Of a stretch of 64,000 bases of DNA, positions 1-7,111 are shown in pieces. Position 1 is the stretch's first letter. Each line of letters opens with the position of its first letter. The position numbers were made by a program, and so were the translations under genes. The notes under the pieces were generated by a model that was given only the letters and a program-made list of their open reading frames with translations, did no database searches and had not been told where the DNA came from. Source of the stretch: an uncultured SAR86 cluster bacterium (lineage in GTDB: Bacteria > Pseudomonadota > Gammaproteobacteria > Magnimaribacterales > AG-339-G14); assembly GCA_902525735.1 (NCBI GenBank), contig CABZIF010000004.1, positions 1 to 64,000 on the forward strand, read 5' to 3'.

Positions 1-210
1 AAAGAACTAGGCATTAGAAAACCGAACAATGAATTTTACGAACTTGCTTTGACTAAAACAAAAGCCATTCCTGAGAAGACAATATTTCTGGATGATTTAG
101 GAATAAATTTAAAACCTGCGAAATTATTAAATATTTCTACTATAAAGGTTTTCTCTGAACAGCAAGCTTTAAATGAATTAAACAAATTGACTGGAGTTAA
201 TTTTAATTAA
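1..210 (+). CDS. HAD-family hydrolase, C-terminal end only (partial)
   Basis: The reading frame is open from the first base and ends at a TAA at 208-210, giving 69 residues of a protein that begins outside the window. It shows KPNNEFYELAL, then a FLDDLG segment followed by NLKPA, and near the end a TIKVF strand. This is the usual third and fourth motif region of haloacid-dehalogenase phosphatases of the YihX or epoxide-hydrolase-N-terminal type, where the DD pair binds Mg2+. The substrate cannot be told. The same HAD type is fused to acyl-CoA dehydrogenases in ACAD10, but no such fusion is visible here. The last 8 bases overlap the end of the convergent gene. Confidence 0.75.
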   Translation, partial: KELGIRKPNNEFYELALTKTKAIPEKTIFLDDLGINLKPAKLLNISTIKVFSEQQALNELNKLTGVNFN

Positions 211-1348
211 GCTTTAAATATCTATTAAGACTTTCATCGTTTTTTATATCTGCACAGATTTCTTTGAATATGTCTCCATCAAGATTTTTTATAATCTTAT
301 ATGTTTTTTCAGAACAATCTTTATCGAACTTTAATAATATTTTTTTCAAAAATGGAAATTTTAGTTCTTCAATTAAAAATGATATCAATGAAAAAACTAT
401 TATCTGTCTAGATACCAAAAAGATTATAAAATTGATAAGCTCGTCTTTTGAAAAATCATTTAGTTCGAAATAGAACTTGCTTTTAATTTTTTTCAACGAA
501 TCATTTTCAATAATTGATTTCTTGGAAATTTCAATAAGCTTTTCTTTTGAAAACATCTTAAGTGAATATATTAATTTTTCTGAATTTACAAAAGATCCAT
601 GAGAAAAATTTTTATTTTTAAGAACAAACTGAGTTATGCCGATTTCCCATCGCCTAACAGCAATATTTTTTGTTCCTGAAAGCCTCAAATTTTTCCAAAA
701 TTTTAAAAAATTTTCATCTCTTAAAATTTTATTTGAGAAACTTAATGCATAAGAACCATAATGAAAGTTTTTATTAAAACTGAAGTTAATATTTCTAGTA
801 AAATCTTTTCTGTTAGAGGGAAGTTTTAATCTCTCGAAACCATAATGAGAAGTTGCCCCTATAAAATCTAAATTAGAATTACTAATGAAATCGATATAAG
901 AGTCATCTTTATTTATTGGAAACCATACAGAATCATTAAGCAAAAATAAATTTTTAAGAGTAGATATTCTCTTAGATAATAATAATATTGCTTCTCTATG
1001 TCCTCCGCCGTCATAACCAAAATTCTTTCTTTCAATTAAAGTCCAGCAATTTTTTAATATATTTTCTCTATCCTCTTTTGACAAAGGCTTATTGGAAACA
1101 ACTAATGGTGAATAATTCTTTTTAATGAAATATTTTAAGGTTCTTAAATGAGACTTACTTAATCCAGATTCTGGAAAAATAAGAAAGATGAGTACTTTTT
1201 GTTTTAAGTTAAGAAGTCCATAATGCTCTGTTTTGTATCTAGATAGAAAAATGTCGTTGTAAAAATTACCAAATAAAAAATTTATAATACTTTTTGGAAG
1301 TAATATTAACTGTTTAATTATTCTTAAAATTTCTCTAAATATTTTCAC
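203..1348 (-). CDS. RgpF-like (rhamnan synthesis F family) glycan biosynthesis protein
   Basis: This 381-residue protein resembles the rhamnan synthesis F family, which helps build rhamnose-containing cell-surface polysaccharide and is probably a glycosyltransferase. The visible family marks are a VVSNKPLS strand near residue 83, FGYDGGGHREA near 110 (family form N-x-G-Y-D-x-G), and LLNDSVWFP near 136. The start is GTG. There is no signal peptide, and residues 11-30 are hydrophobic enough for membrane contact. The gene lies 27 bases after prpD on the same strand, so it may be read from the same transcript although the functions look unrelated. No other rhamnan or capsule gene is next to it. 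The acceptor and donor sugars are unknown. Confidence 0.6.
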   Translation of the reverse strand: MKIFREILRIIKQLILLPKSIINFLFGNFYNDIFLSRYKTEHYGLLNLKQKVLIFLIFPESGLSKSHLRTLKYFIKKNYSPLVVSNKPLSKEDRENILKNCWTLIERKNFGYDGGGHREAILLLSKRISTLKNLFLLNDSVWFPINKDDSYIDFISNSNLDFIGATSHYGFERLKLPSNRKDFTRNINFSFNKNFHYGSYALSFSNKILRDENFLKFWKNLRLSGTKNIAVRRWEIGITQFVLKNKNFSHGSFVNSEKLIYSLKMFSKEKLIEISKKSIIENDSLKKIKSKFYFELNDFSKDELINFIIFLVSRQIIVFSLISFLIEELKFPFLKKILLKFDKDCSEKTYKIIKNLDGDIFKEICADIKNDESLNRYLKLN

Positions 1349-1375
1349 TTTAAAAAGTAAACAAAAATATTAATT

Positions 1376-2827
1376 TTATCTTTTAGTGACAAATAAGGTC
1401 ATAAAATCATTAACGCTCCTCTTTTGAAGCTCATCAAAATCAGAAAAAAAACCTACTATTTTATCTACTTGATTTTGATCAAAACGAGTCTCTAGATTTT
1501 TTTTAAATTTTGATAGCAATATTGGAATTCCTTCATTTCTTCTTCTCTTGTGGCCAATTGGATATTCAACTTCGATATTTTTTGAAAAAGAGCCGTCTTT
1601 AAAATATATTTGTATTGAATTTGCGATCGATCTTTTATCTGCTTCAAGATATTCTTCAGAATATCTTTTATCTTCTTTAATAATCATCTTTTTTCTTAAT
1701 GAATCAACTCTTGGGTCTGCAGCGACATCATCCTCGTAATCTTCAGCTACTAAGTCTCCTTTCAACAATCCTATTGCTGTCATATATTGAATGCAATGAT
1801 CGCGATCAGCGGGATTGTTTAGTTCCCCTTCTTTGCTGATAATTCTTATTGCTGATTCATGAGTAGTAATTTCAATTCTTTCTATTTCTTCTAATCTGTC
1901 GATAACTTCTTGATGCAAAGTTACAGCTGCTTCCACAGCTGTTTGAGCATGAAACTCTGCTGGATAAGATATTTTAAAGAGAACATTTTCCATAACGTAA
2001 CTTTTAAAATCTTGATTGATTTGAAAATCATTGCCCTTAAATAAAACATCTTTAAACCCCCAAGTTGGAGCAGTAATGGCGCTTGGGTATCCAATTTGAC
2101 CTTTCATGGTAAGAAAAACTAATTGAAGAGCTCTGCTAGTTGCATCACCAGCTGCCCAAGATTTTCTTGGTCCAGCGTTTGGACTATGCCGATAAGTTCT
2201 TAAACTTTGACCATCTACAAATACCTGAGAAAGAGCATTGACAGTTTCTTCTTTGGATAATTTAAATAACGAAGAAATAACAGCCGTTGAGGCCAATTTG
2301 ACTAAAATTACATGATCTAATCCCACTCTATTAAAACTATTCTCTAATGCCATTACTCCTTGAATTTCATGAGCTTTGATCATAGCGACCAAAATATCTT
2401 TTACCGTCAAAGGTTCTTTGCCATCGAGAATTTTTTGTTGCGAAATATAATCTGCAGCAGCTAAAATTCCACCCAAATTATCTGAGGGGTGTCCCCATTC
2501 GGCTGCTAACCAAGTATCATTAAAATCAAGCCACCTAATTATCGACCCTATATCCCACGCGCCCTTAATGGGATCAAGGACAAAATCAGTTCCTGGAACT
2601 CTTACACCATTTGGAACAACTGTCCCTTCAACATAAGGTCCAAGTAATTTTTTACATTCTGGAAAAGAAAGAGCTAATATGCCACAACCCAAAGTATCCA
2701 TTAGGCAATATCTTGCTGTAGAAAATGCTTCTTCACTATCGACCTGGTAATTTAGGACATAGTTGGCTATTTTATTTAAAAGTTCGTCTGGTTCCTGACG
2801 AACATTAGTTTCGACGGTTGATAACAT
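1376..2827 (-). CDS. prpD: 2-methylcitrate dehydratase PrpD
   Basis: PrpD removes water from 2-methylcitrate to give 2-methyl-cis-aconitate, the third step of the methylcitrate cycle that oxidises propionyl-CoA in the cytoplasm. The 483 residues match the length of the Escherichia coli enzyme and show the MmgE/PrpD fold throughout, including DTLGCGILAL near residue 44, DFNDTW near 101 and GWA-type SWAAGDATSRAL near 224. It is the last prp gene, 7 bases after prpC. No prpF or acnD is seen, so the classical PrpD route rather than the AcnD/PrpF variant is present. The hydration of methyl-aconitate would then rest on an aconitase elsewhere. Confidence 0.95.
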   Translation of the reverse strand: MLSTVETNVRQEPDELLNKIANYVLNYQVDSEEAFSTARYCLMDTLGCGILALSFPECKKLLGPYVEGTVVPNGVRVPGTDFVLDPIKGAWDIGSIIRWLDFNDTWLAAEWGHPSDNLGGILAAADYISQQKILDGKEPLTVKDILVAMIKAHEIQGVMALENSFNRVGLDHVILVKLASTAVISSLFKLSKEETVNALSQVFVDGQSLRTYRHSPNAGPRKSWAAGDATSRALQLVFLTMKGQIGYPSAITAPTWGFKDVLFKGNDFQINQDFKSYVMENVLFKISYPAEFHAQTAVEAAVTLHQEVIDRLEEIERIEITTHESAIRIISKEGELNNPADRDHCIQYMTAIGLLKGDLVAEDYEDDVAADPRVDSLRKKMIIKEDKRYSEEYLEADKRSIANSIQIYFKDGSFSKNIEVEYPIGHKRRRNEGIPILLSKFKKNLETRFDQNQVDKIVGFFSDFDELQKRSVNDFMTLFVTKR

Positions 2828-2834
2828 TTTATTT

Positions 2835-3959
2835 TTATCTGTTTTCTATATCGACCCAATCTGAATGATCAGGTCCAATATATTCTTCACTTGGTCTTAT
2901 AATTCTATTGTCAGCTCTTTGTTCAAAAATATTAGCGGCCCAGCCAGAAGTTCTACCAATAACAAATAATGGGGTAAAAAGTTTTGTTGGTATGCCTAAG
3001 TAGTGATAAGCAGAAGCCATAAAAAAATCAGTATTTGCAAACATGTTTTTTTCTTCATCCATTGTTTTTTCAATTTCTTCTGAAACCTGATACAAAGTTT
3101 CGTCATTGCCTGACTTACTCAGCTTTTCTGCCCAACTTTTTATAATTTTATTTCTTGGATCTTCTGTACTATAAACAGCATGCCCAAACCCCATTATTTT
3201 TTCTTTCTTATCAAGCATTTCTAAAACTGCTTGATGAGCTTCTTCTCTTGAAGAATATTTTTCAATCATTTCCATAGCAGCTTCATTTGCTCCTCCATGA
3301 AGTGGACCTCTGAGTGTTCCAATTGCTCCAGTAATACAAGAATGAATGTCTGATAAAGTAGAGGCACATGTTCTTGCAGTAAAAGTAGAAGCATTAAAAC
3401 CATGCTCTGCGTACAAAATTAAGGATGTATCTAAACAACGAATATCATCTTCAGATGGTTCTTTATCTGTTAACAGAGAAAGGAAATGGCCCCCAATAGT
3501 TTCATATTCTGTTTCAAGATCAACTTTGATATCCTCATGAGAAAATTTATACCAATAAACGATTATTGAAGCCATAGAGGCAAGAATTCTATCAGCAGAA
3601 GAATTTTGATTTTTAAATTCTCCCTCTGGTTCAAGATTACCCAGCATTGAGCAGCCCGTTCTCATAACATCCATGGGGTGAGCTGAAGCGGGTATATTTT
3701 CTAAAACTTCCTTGAGTTCATTTGGCAAGGCTCTTAGTTTTTTTAATTTTTCAGAGTAGGTATTAAATTCCTTTTGATTTGGTAAATTTCCATAGAGAAG
3801 CATATAGGCAACTTCTTCGAAAGAAGCCTTCTCTGCTAATACTTCAATTTCGTATCCTCGATAAGTAAGACCTTTTCCTTCTTTACCTACAGTAGATAAA
3901 GAAGTTTTACCAGCTACCTGTCCACGAAGGCCTGCGCCCTCTAGTTTTTTTTCTGCCAT
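2835..3959 (-). CDS. prpC: 2-methylcitrate synthase PrpC
   Basis: PrpC condenses propionyl-CoA with oxaloacetate to form 2-methylcitrate. The protein is a 374-residue type II citrate synthase of the short PrpC class. It has the HGGANEAAMEMI active-site histidine segment near residue 221 and GFGHAVYSTEDPR near 257 with the second catalytic histidine; the catalytic aspartate lies in a C-terminal EQRADNRIIRPS stretch. The position 4 bases after prpB and 7 before prpD favours methylcitrate synthase over ordinary citrate synthase, although such enzymes often accept acetyl-CoA as well. The start ATG gives the N-terminus MAEKKLEGAGLRGQ, as expected of the family. Confidence 0.95.
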   Translation of the reverse strand: MAEKKLEGAGLRGQVAGKTSLSTVGKEGKGLTYRGYEIEVLAEKASFEEVAYMLLYGNLPNQKEFNTYSEKLKKLRALPNELKEVLENIPASAHPMDVMRTGCSMLGNLEPEGEFKNQNSSADRILASMASIIVYWYKFSHEDIKVDLETEYETIGGHFLSLLTDKEPSEDDIRCLDTSLILYAEHGFNASTFTARTCASTLSDIHSCITGAIGTLRGPLHGGANEAAMEMIEKYSSREEAHQAVLEMLDKKEKIMGFGHAVYSTEDPRNKIIKSWAEKLSKSGNDETLYQVSEEIEKTMDEEKNMFANTDFFMASAYHYLGIPTKLFTPLFVIGRTSGWAANIFEQRADNRIIRPSEEYIGPDHSDWVDIENR

Positions 3960-3963
3960 GTAA

Positions 3964-4824
3964 TTATTCCTTGGAAAATAGGTTATCTATTTTTTCTTCG
4001 TAGCTATGATAATTCAGTACGTCATATAATTCATCTCGAGATTGCATTTTTTTTAATTTTTTTTCGACTGTACCCTTATGAGATATCTCGTCATATATTT
4101 CTTGAGCCGCTTTAGACATAGCTCTAAAAGCGCTGAGAGGATGCAAAATCATTTCGACCCCTACTTGATATAGTTCTTGGTCTGTATATAGAGGTGTCAT
4201 ACCGAATTCAGTGATGTTAGCTAGAATTGGCGCTGTTAAATTTTCAGACAGAATTTTGTAATCTTCTAAATTTGTTATTGCTTCTGGAAAGATAGAATCT
4301 GCTCCAGATTCTATATAAGCATTTGATCTTTCAATTACTCTCTCAATTCCTTCTTGAGCAAAAGCATCTGTTCTCGCCATCAGCATAAAATCATCAGCTG
4401 AACTATCTTTTGCAGCTTTTATCCTGTCCATCATTTCGCCTTCAGAAACAATCTCTTTGTTTGGTCTATGGCCGCATCTTTTATTTGAAACCTGATCTTC
4501 GATATGAATTCCATTTACACCAGCACGAATCATATCTTTAACTGTTTTAGAAATACTAAGTGCAGAGCCCCAACCAGTATCGCAATCGACTAAAATCGGA
4601 AGATCTGACGCTCCTCTAATTCTTCTTACATCTTCGAGAACATTATCTTTTGAGGTCATTGCCAAATCTGGAATTCCATAGCTTGCATTAGCTACACCTG
4701 CACCTGAAATGTAAAGAGCTTCCAAACCTGCTTTTTGAGCTAGCAGCGCAGAATAAGCATTTATAGTCCCGACAATCTTTAAAGGTCTGCTATTTTTTAA
4801 TAAAGAAAAAAAATTTTTTGACAT
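3964..4824 (-). CDS. prpB: 2-methylisocitrate lyase PrpB
   Basis: PrpB splits 2-methylisocitrate into pyruvate and succinate, the last step of the methylcitrate cycle. The 286-residue protein belongs to the isocitrate lyase/PEP mutase superfamily. It shows the metal-site strand LVDCDTGWG at about 78-86, IEDQ at 108-111, and the catalytic KRCGH motif at 115-119 with its nucleophilic cysteine at 117, followed by the PrpB-typical RPNKEIV. The gene starts directly after the thrH stop codon with no spacer and is 4 bases from prpC, so it is translated within the same operon. Confidence 0.95.
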   Translation of the reverse strand: MSKNFFSLLKNSRPLKIVGTINAYSALLAQKAGLEALYISGAGVANASYGIPDLAMTSKDNVLEDVRRIRGASDLPILVDCDTGWGSALSISKTVKDMIRAGVNGIHIEDQVSNKRCGHRPNKEIVSEGEMMDRIKAAKDSSADDFMLMARTDAFAQEGIERVIERSNAYIESGADSIFPEAITNLEDYKILSENLTAPILANITEFGMTPLYTDQELYQVGVEMILHPLSAFRAMSKAAQEIYDEISHKGTVEKKLKKMQSRDELYDVLNYHSYEEKIDNLFSKE

Positions 4825-5415
4825 TTATATATATTCTAACAAATGAGCTTTCAATTCTTCATGATTATCTGCAGTTAGTAAGTCTGGAAATTCTTCCTTG
4901 ATATGATTCGGAGCTTGAAAGAAAATTCCTTTGTCTGCAGCTTTAAGCATATCAATATCATTATAAGAGTCACCGACAGCCAAAACTCCAAAATTCAAAC
5001 TCAATAAAGCTTCTATAACCTTTTTTTTGTTATGCCTAAGAGAATAATCAACTATTTTGTCATCTTTAATTTTAAGATGGTGACATATAATATTAGGATA
5101 ATTTAACTTTTCCACCAATGGCCAACAGAGTTCATAAAATGTGTCTGAGATAACAGATACTTGAAAATTCTGTTTCGCCCATTTAAGAAATTCTTTGGCG
5201 CCATCAAAAGGCTCCATACTTCTCACAATTTCTTGTATATCACTTAATTTGATATTCTTTTCATTGACTACTTTCATTCTCAAGGCCATAAGATCGTCGT
5301 AATCTTTTAGGTCCTGAGTAGTAAGCATTAATTCATCTGAATTTGTTTCTTTTGCAACATATTGCCAAATTTCAGGTATAAGAACACCTTCAAAATCAAG
5401 GCAAAGAAACTTCAA
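4825..5415 (-). CDS. thrH: ThrH-type phosphoserine phosphatase / homoserine phosphotransferase
   Basis: ThrH is a HAD phosphatase that dephosphorylates phosphoserine and, in Pseudomonas, can pass the phosphate to homoserine. The 196 residues match that family closely: LDFEGVLIPEIW at the N-terminus with nucleophile Asp7, SDTFYE in the middle, and GDSYNDIDML with the Mg2+ aspartates. The start is TTG, chosen because it reproduces the family N-terminus exactly and has a clear AGGAGA ribosome site 6 bases upstream, embedded in the last two Arg codons of cysB. The gene sits between cysB and prpB with almost no spacing. Serine formation would supply cysteine synthesis, which CysB controls, so the pairing with cysB is sensible; the link to prp is less obvious. 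Confidence 0.88.
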   Translation of the reverse strand: MKFLCLDFEGVLIPEIWQYVAKETNSDELMLTTQDLKDYDDLMALRMKVVNEKNIKLSDIQEIVRSMEPFDGAKEFLKWAKQNFQVSVISDTFYELCWPLVEKLNYPNIICHHLKIKDDKIVDYSLRHNKKKVIEALLSLNFGVLAVGDSYNDIDMLKAADKGIFFQAPNHIKEEFPDLLTADNHEELKAHLLEYI

Positions 5416-5417
5416 TT

Positions 5418-6392
5418 TTATCTCCTAAGGAGCTTTGTGGAATCAAATACTTTATCTAGTTCTTTTTTTGATTTAGTTGAACAAGCCTTGGCTACAATAT
5501 CTTTGGTCAAGTGAGGTGCAAACATATTTATAAATTCGAAAAGATGACTTCTTAAGTAAGTACCTCTTCTGAAACCCATAAAAGTCGTACCAGAGTCAAA
5601 AAGATGATTTGCATTAATCGCAACTAAATCACTATCTTCTTTTTCATTAAAAGCCATGCTTGCAATAATACCAACGCCTGTTCCCATTTTTACATAAGTT
5701 TTAATTACATCAGCATCAGTGGCTGTAAAGACAACATTCGCTTTTAGCCCTCTTTCAAAAAAAGCTCTATCTAAATCATTGCTTCCCGTAAAACCAAATA
5801 CGTATGTAACAATTGGGTAATTGGCTAAGTCTTTGAGTTTAATTTTGGGTAACTTTGTAAGAGGATGACCTTTAGGCACAATGACGCTTCTGGACCATTT
5901 ATAACATGGCATTTTAATTAAGTTTTCGCCTTTTTCGTTAGTTTCTGTCCACAAAGCTATATCAACTTCTCCTCTCGCTGCCATTTCAACAGATTCATCT
6001 GGTGTACATTGATGCATTTGAAAATGGACATTTGGATATTTTTTGACAAATTTATCTACAACCCTTGGTAAAGTAAATTTTGCTTGTGTATGAGTTGTTG
6101 CAATGCTTAAAGTTCCATAATCTTCATCTGAAAATTCTGTAGCTGCATGCTTTATTCCATCTACTAAAGCAAGGATTTCTTCTATTTGGGTTAATATTTT
6201 TTCGCCAACTGGGGTAACGCTAACAAGATGTTTCCCCGATCTTTCAAATAATTCTATTCCTAACTCTTCTTCAAGTAATTTAATTTGTTTGCTAATACCC
6301 GGTTGTGAAGTATATAAAATTTTAGAAGCCTGAGAGACATTTAAATTGCTTCGAGCTACTTCTCTTACATAAACTAATTGTTGAAACTTCAT
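5418..6392 (-). CDS. cysB: CysB-type LysR transcription regulator
   Basis: This 324-residue LysR regulator follows Escherichia coli CysB along its whole length. It has an N-terminal winged helix (LNVSQASKILYTSQPGISKQIK, roughly residues 17-38), then a ligand domain with ATTHTQ near 98-103. In CysB this region binds N-acetylserine and sulfate, and YVFGFTGSNDLD is also conserved. CysB activates sulfate assimilation and cysteine genes. Here it is the first gene of a tight run with thrH and prpBCD, and it is divergent from lexA across 116 bases. It may control its own operon, but no binding site can be named with confidence. An AGGA sequence lies 12 bases before the start. Confidence 0.9.
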   Translation of the reverse strand: MKFQQLVYVREVARSNLNVSQASKILYTSQPGISKQIKLLEEELGIELFERSGKHLVSVTPVGEKILTQIEEILALVDGIKHAATEFSDEDYGTLSIATTHTQAKFTLPRVVDKFVKKYPNVHFQMHQCTPDESVEMAARGEVDIALWTETNEKGENLIKMPCYKWSRSVIVPKGHPLTKLPKIKLKDLANYPIVTYVFGFTGSNDLDRAFFERGLKANVVFTATDADVIKTYVKMGTGVGIIASMAFNEKEDSDLVAINANHLFDSGTTFMGFRRGTYLRSHLFEFINMFAPHLTKDIVAKACSTKSKKELDKVFDSTKLLRR

Positions 6393-6488
6393 AATTACTT
6401 ATTTCCTAAAAGCATATAAAATATTATTTTTAAACACTTTAAATAATATATCAATATAAAAATAAGCAAAAGTAGAAAAAATTTTAAA

Positions 6489-6508
6489 TACTGTATATAA
6501 TTACAGTT
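6489..6508 (+). promoter_or_regulatory. LexA operator (SOS box) with embedded -10 box, abutting the lexA start codon
   Basis: CTGTATATAATTACAG at 6491-6506 is a perfect CTG-N10-CAG LexA box of the gammaproteobacterial type, flanked by TA and TT. A consensus TATAAT lies inside it at 6496-6501. The lexA ATG follows at 6509, so bound LexA would block its own promoter, as in classical autoregulation. A transcript from this -10 box would begin within a few bases of the ATG, leaving no room for a ribosome-binding site. The -35 region (about 6472-6478) does not match consensus. Confidence 0.88.
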
Positions 6509-7111
6509 ATGAATAATTTAACAAGTAGACAATTTGAAATTTTTGAATTTATCAAAAAAGAAATAGAGTTCAATGGATACCCTCCTACTAGATCTGAAAT
6601 AGCTAAGGTTTTTGGATTTAAATCACCTAACGCTGCTGAAGATCATCTAAAAGCTCTCAAGAAAAAAGGCGTTCTCAATATTGTCTCTGGCGCTTCTAGA
6701 GGAATTTCTATAGTCAAAGAAGATCTTGGTATACCTGTTATAGGTTTAGTCAATGCCGGTGGTCCCATTCTCGCACAAGAGAATATAGAAAAAAGAATTC
6801 CTTCTTCGCAAAATTTTTTATCACATGGAGTAGATTTTTATTTACGAGTTAGAGGTGACAGCATGATAGAAGCAGGAATTTTAGAAAACGACTTAATTGC
6901 AGTTAACAAAAAGGCACAAATAAAGAAAGGTTCGATTGTTATTGCAAGAATAAATGATGAAGTAACGGTTAAGACTTTGAAAAGCATTTCTTCAGAACTA
7001 GTTGTTCTTCAACCAGAAAACTCGGATTATTCTAATATAGAAGTCAATCCAAAAACTGAAGACTTGTCTTTTGAAGGAACTTGCGTTGGTCTCTTAAGAG
7101 ATTTTTCTTAA
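6509..7111 (+). CDS. lexA: LexA SOS repressor / autoprotease
   Basis: LexA represses DNA-damage genes and cleaves itself when RecA filaments form. The 200-residue protein has the winged helix at residues 1-65 (LTSRQFEIFEFI, PPTRSEIAKVFGF), the Ala83-Gly84 cleavage site in GLVNAGG, catalytic Ser118 in RGDSM and catalytic Lys155 in VTVKTLK. All line up with Escherichia coli LexA (Ala84/Gly85, Ser119, Lys156). The start codon directly follows an SOS box, so it is autoregulated. The gene ends in a TTAA shared with the stop codon of topA on the other strand. Confidence 0.97.
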   Translation: MNNLTSRQFEIFEFIKKEIEFNGYPPTRSEIAKVFGFKSPNAAEDHLKALKKKGVLNIVSGASRGISIVKEDLGIPVIGLVNAGGPILAQENIEKRIPSSQNFLSHGVDFYLRVRGDSMIEAGILENDLIAVNKKAQIKKGSIVIARINDEVTVKTLKSISSELVVLQPENSDYSNIEVNPKTEDLSFEGTCVGLLRDFS

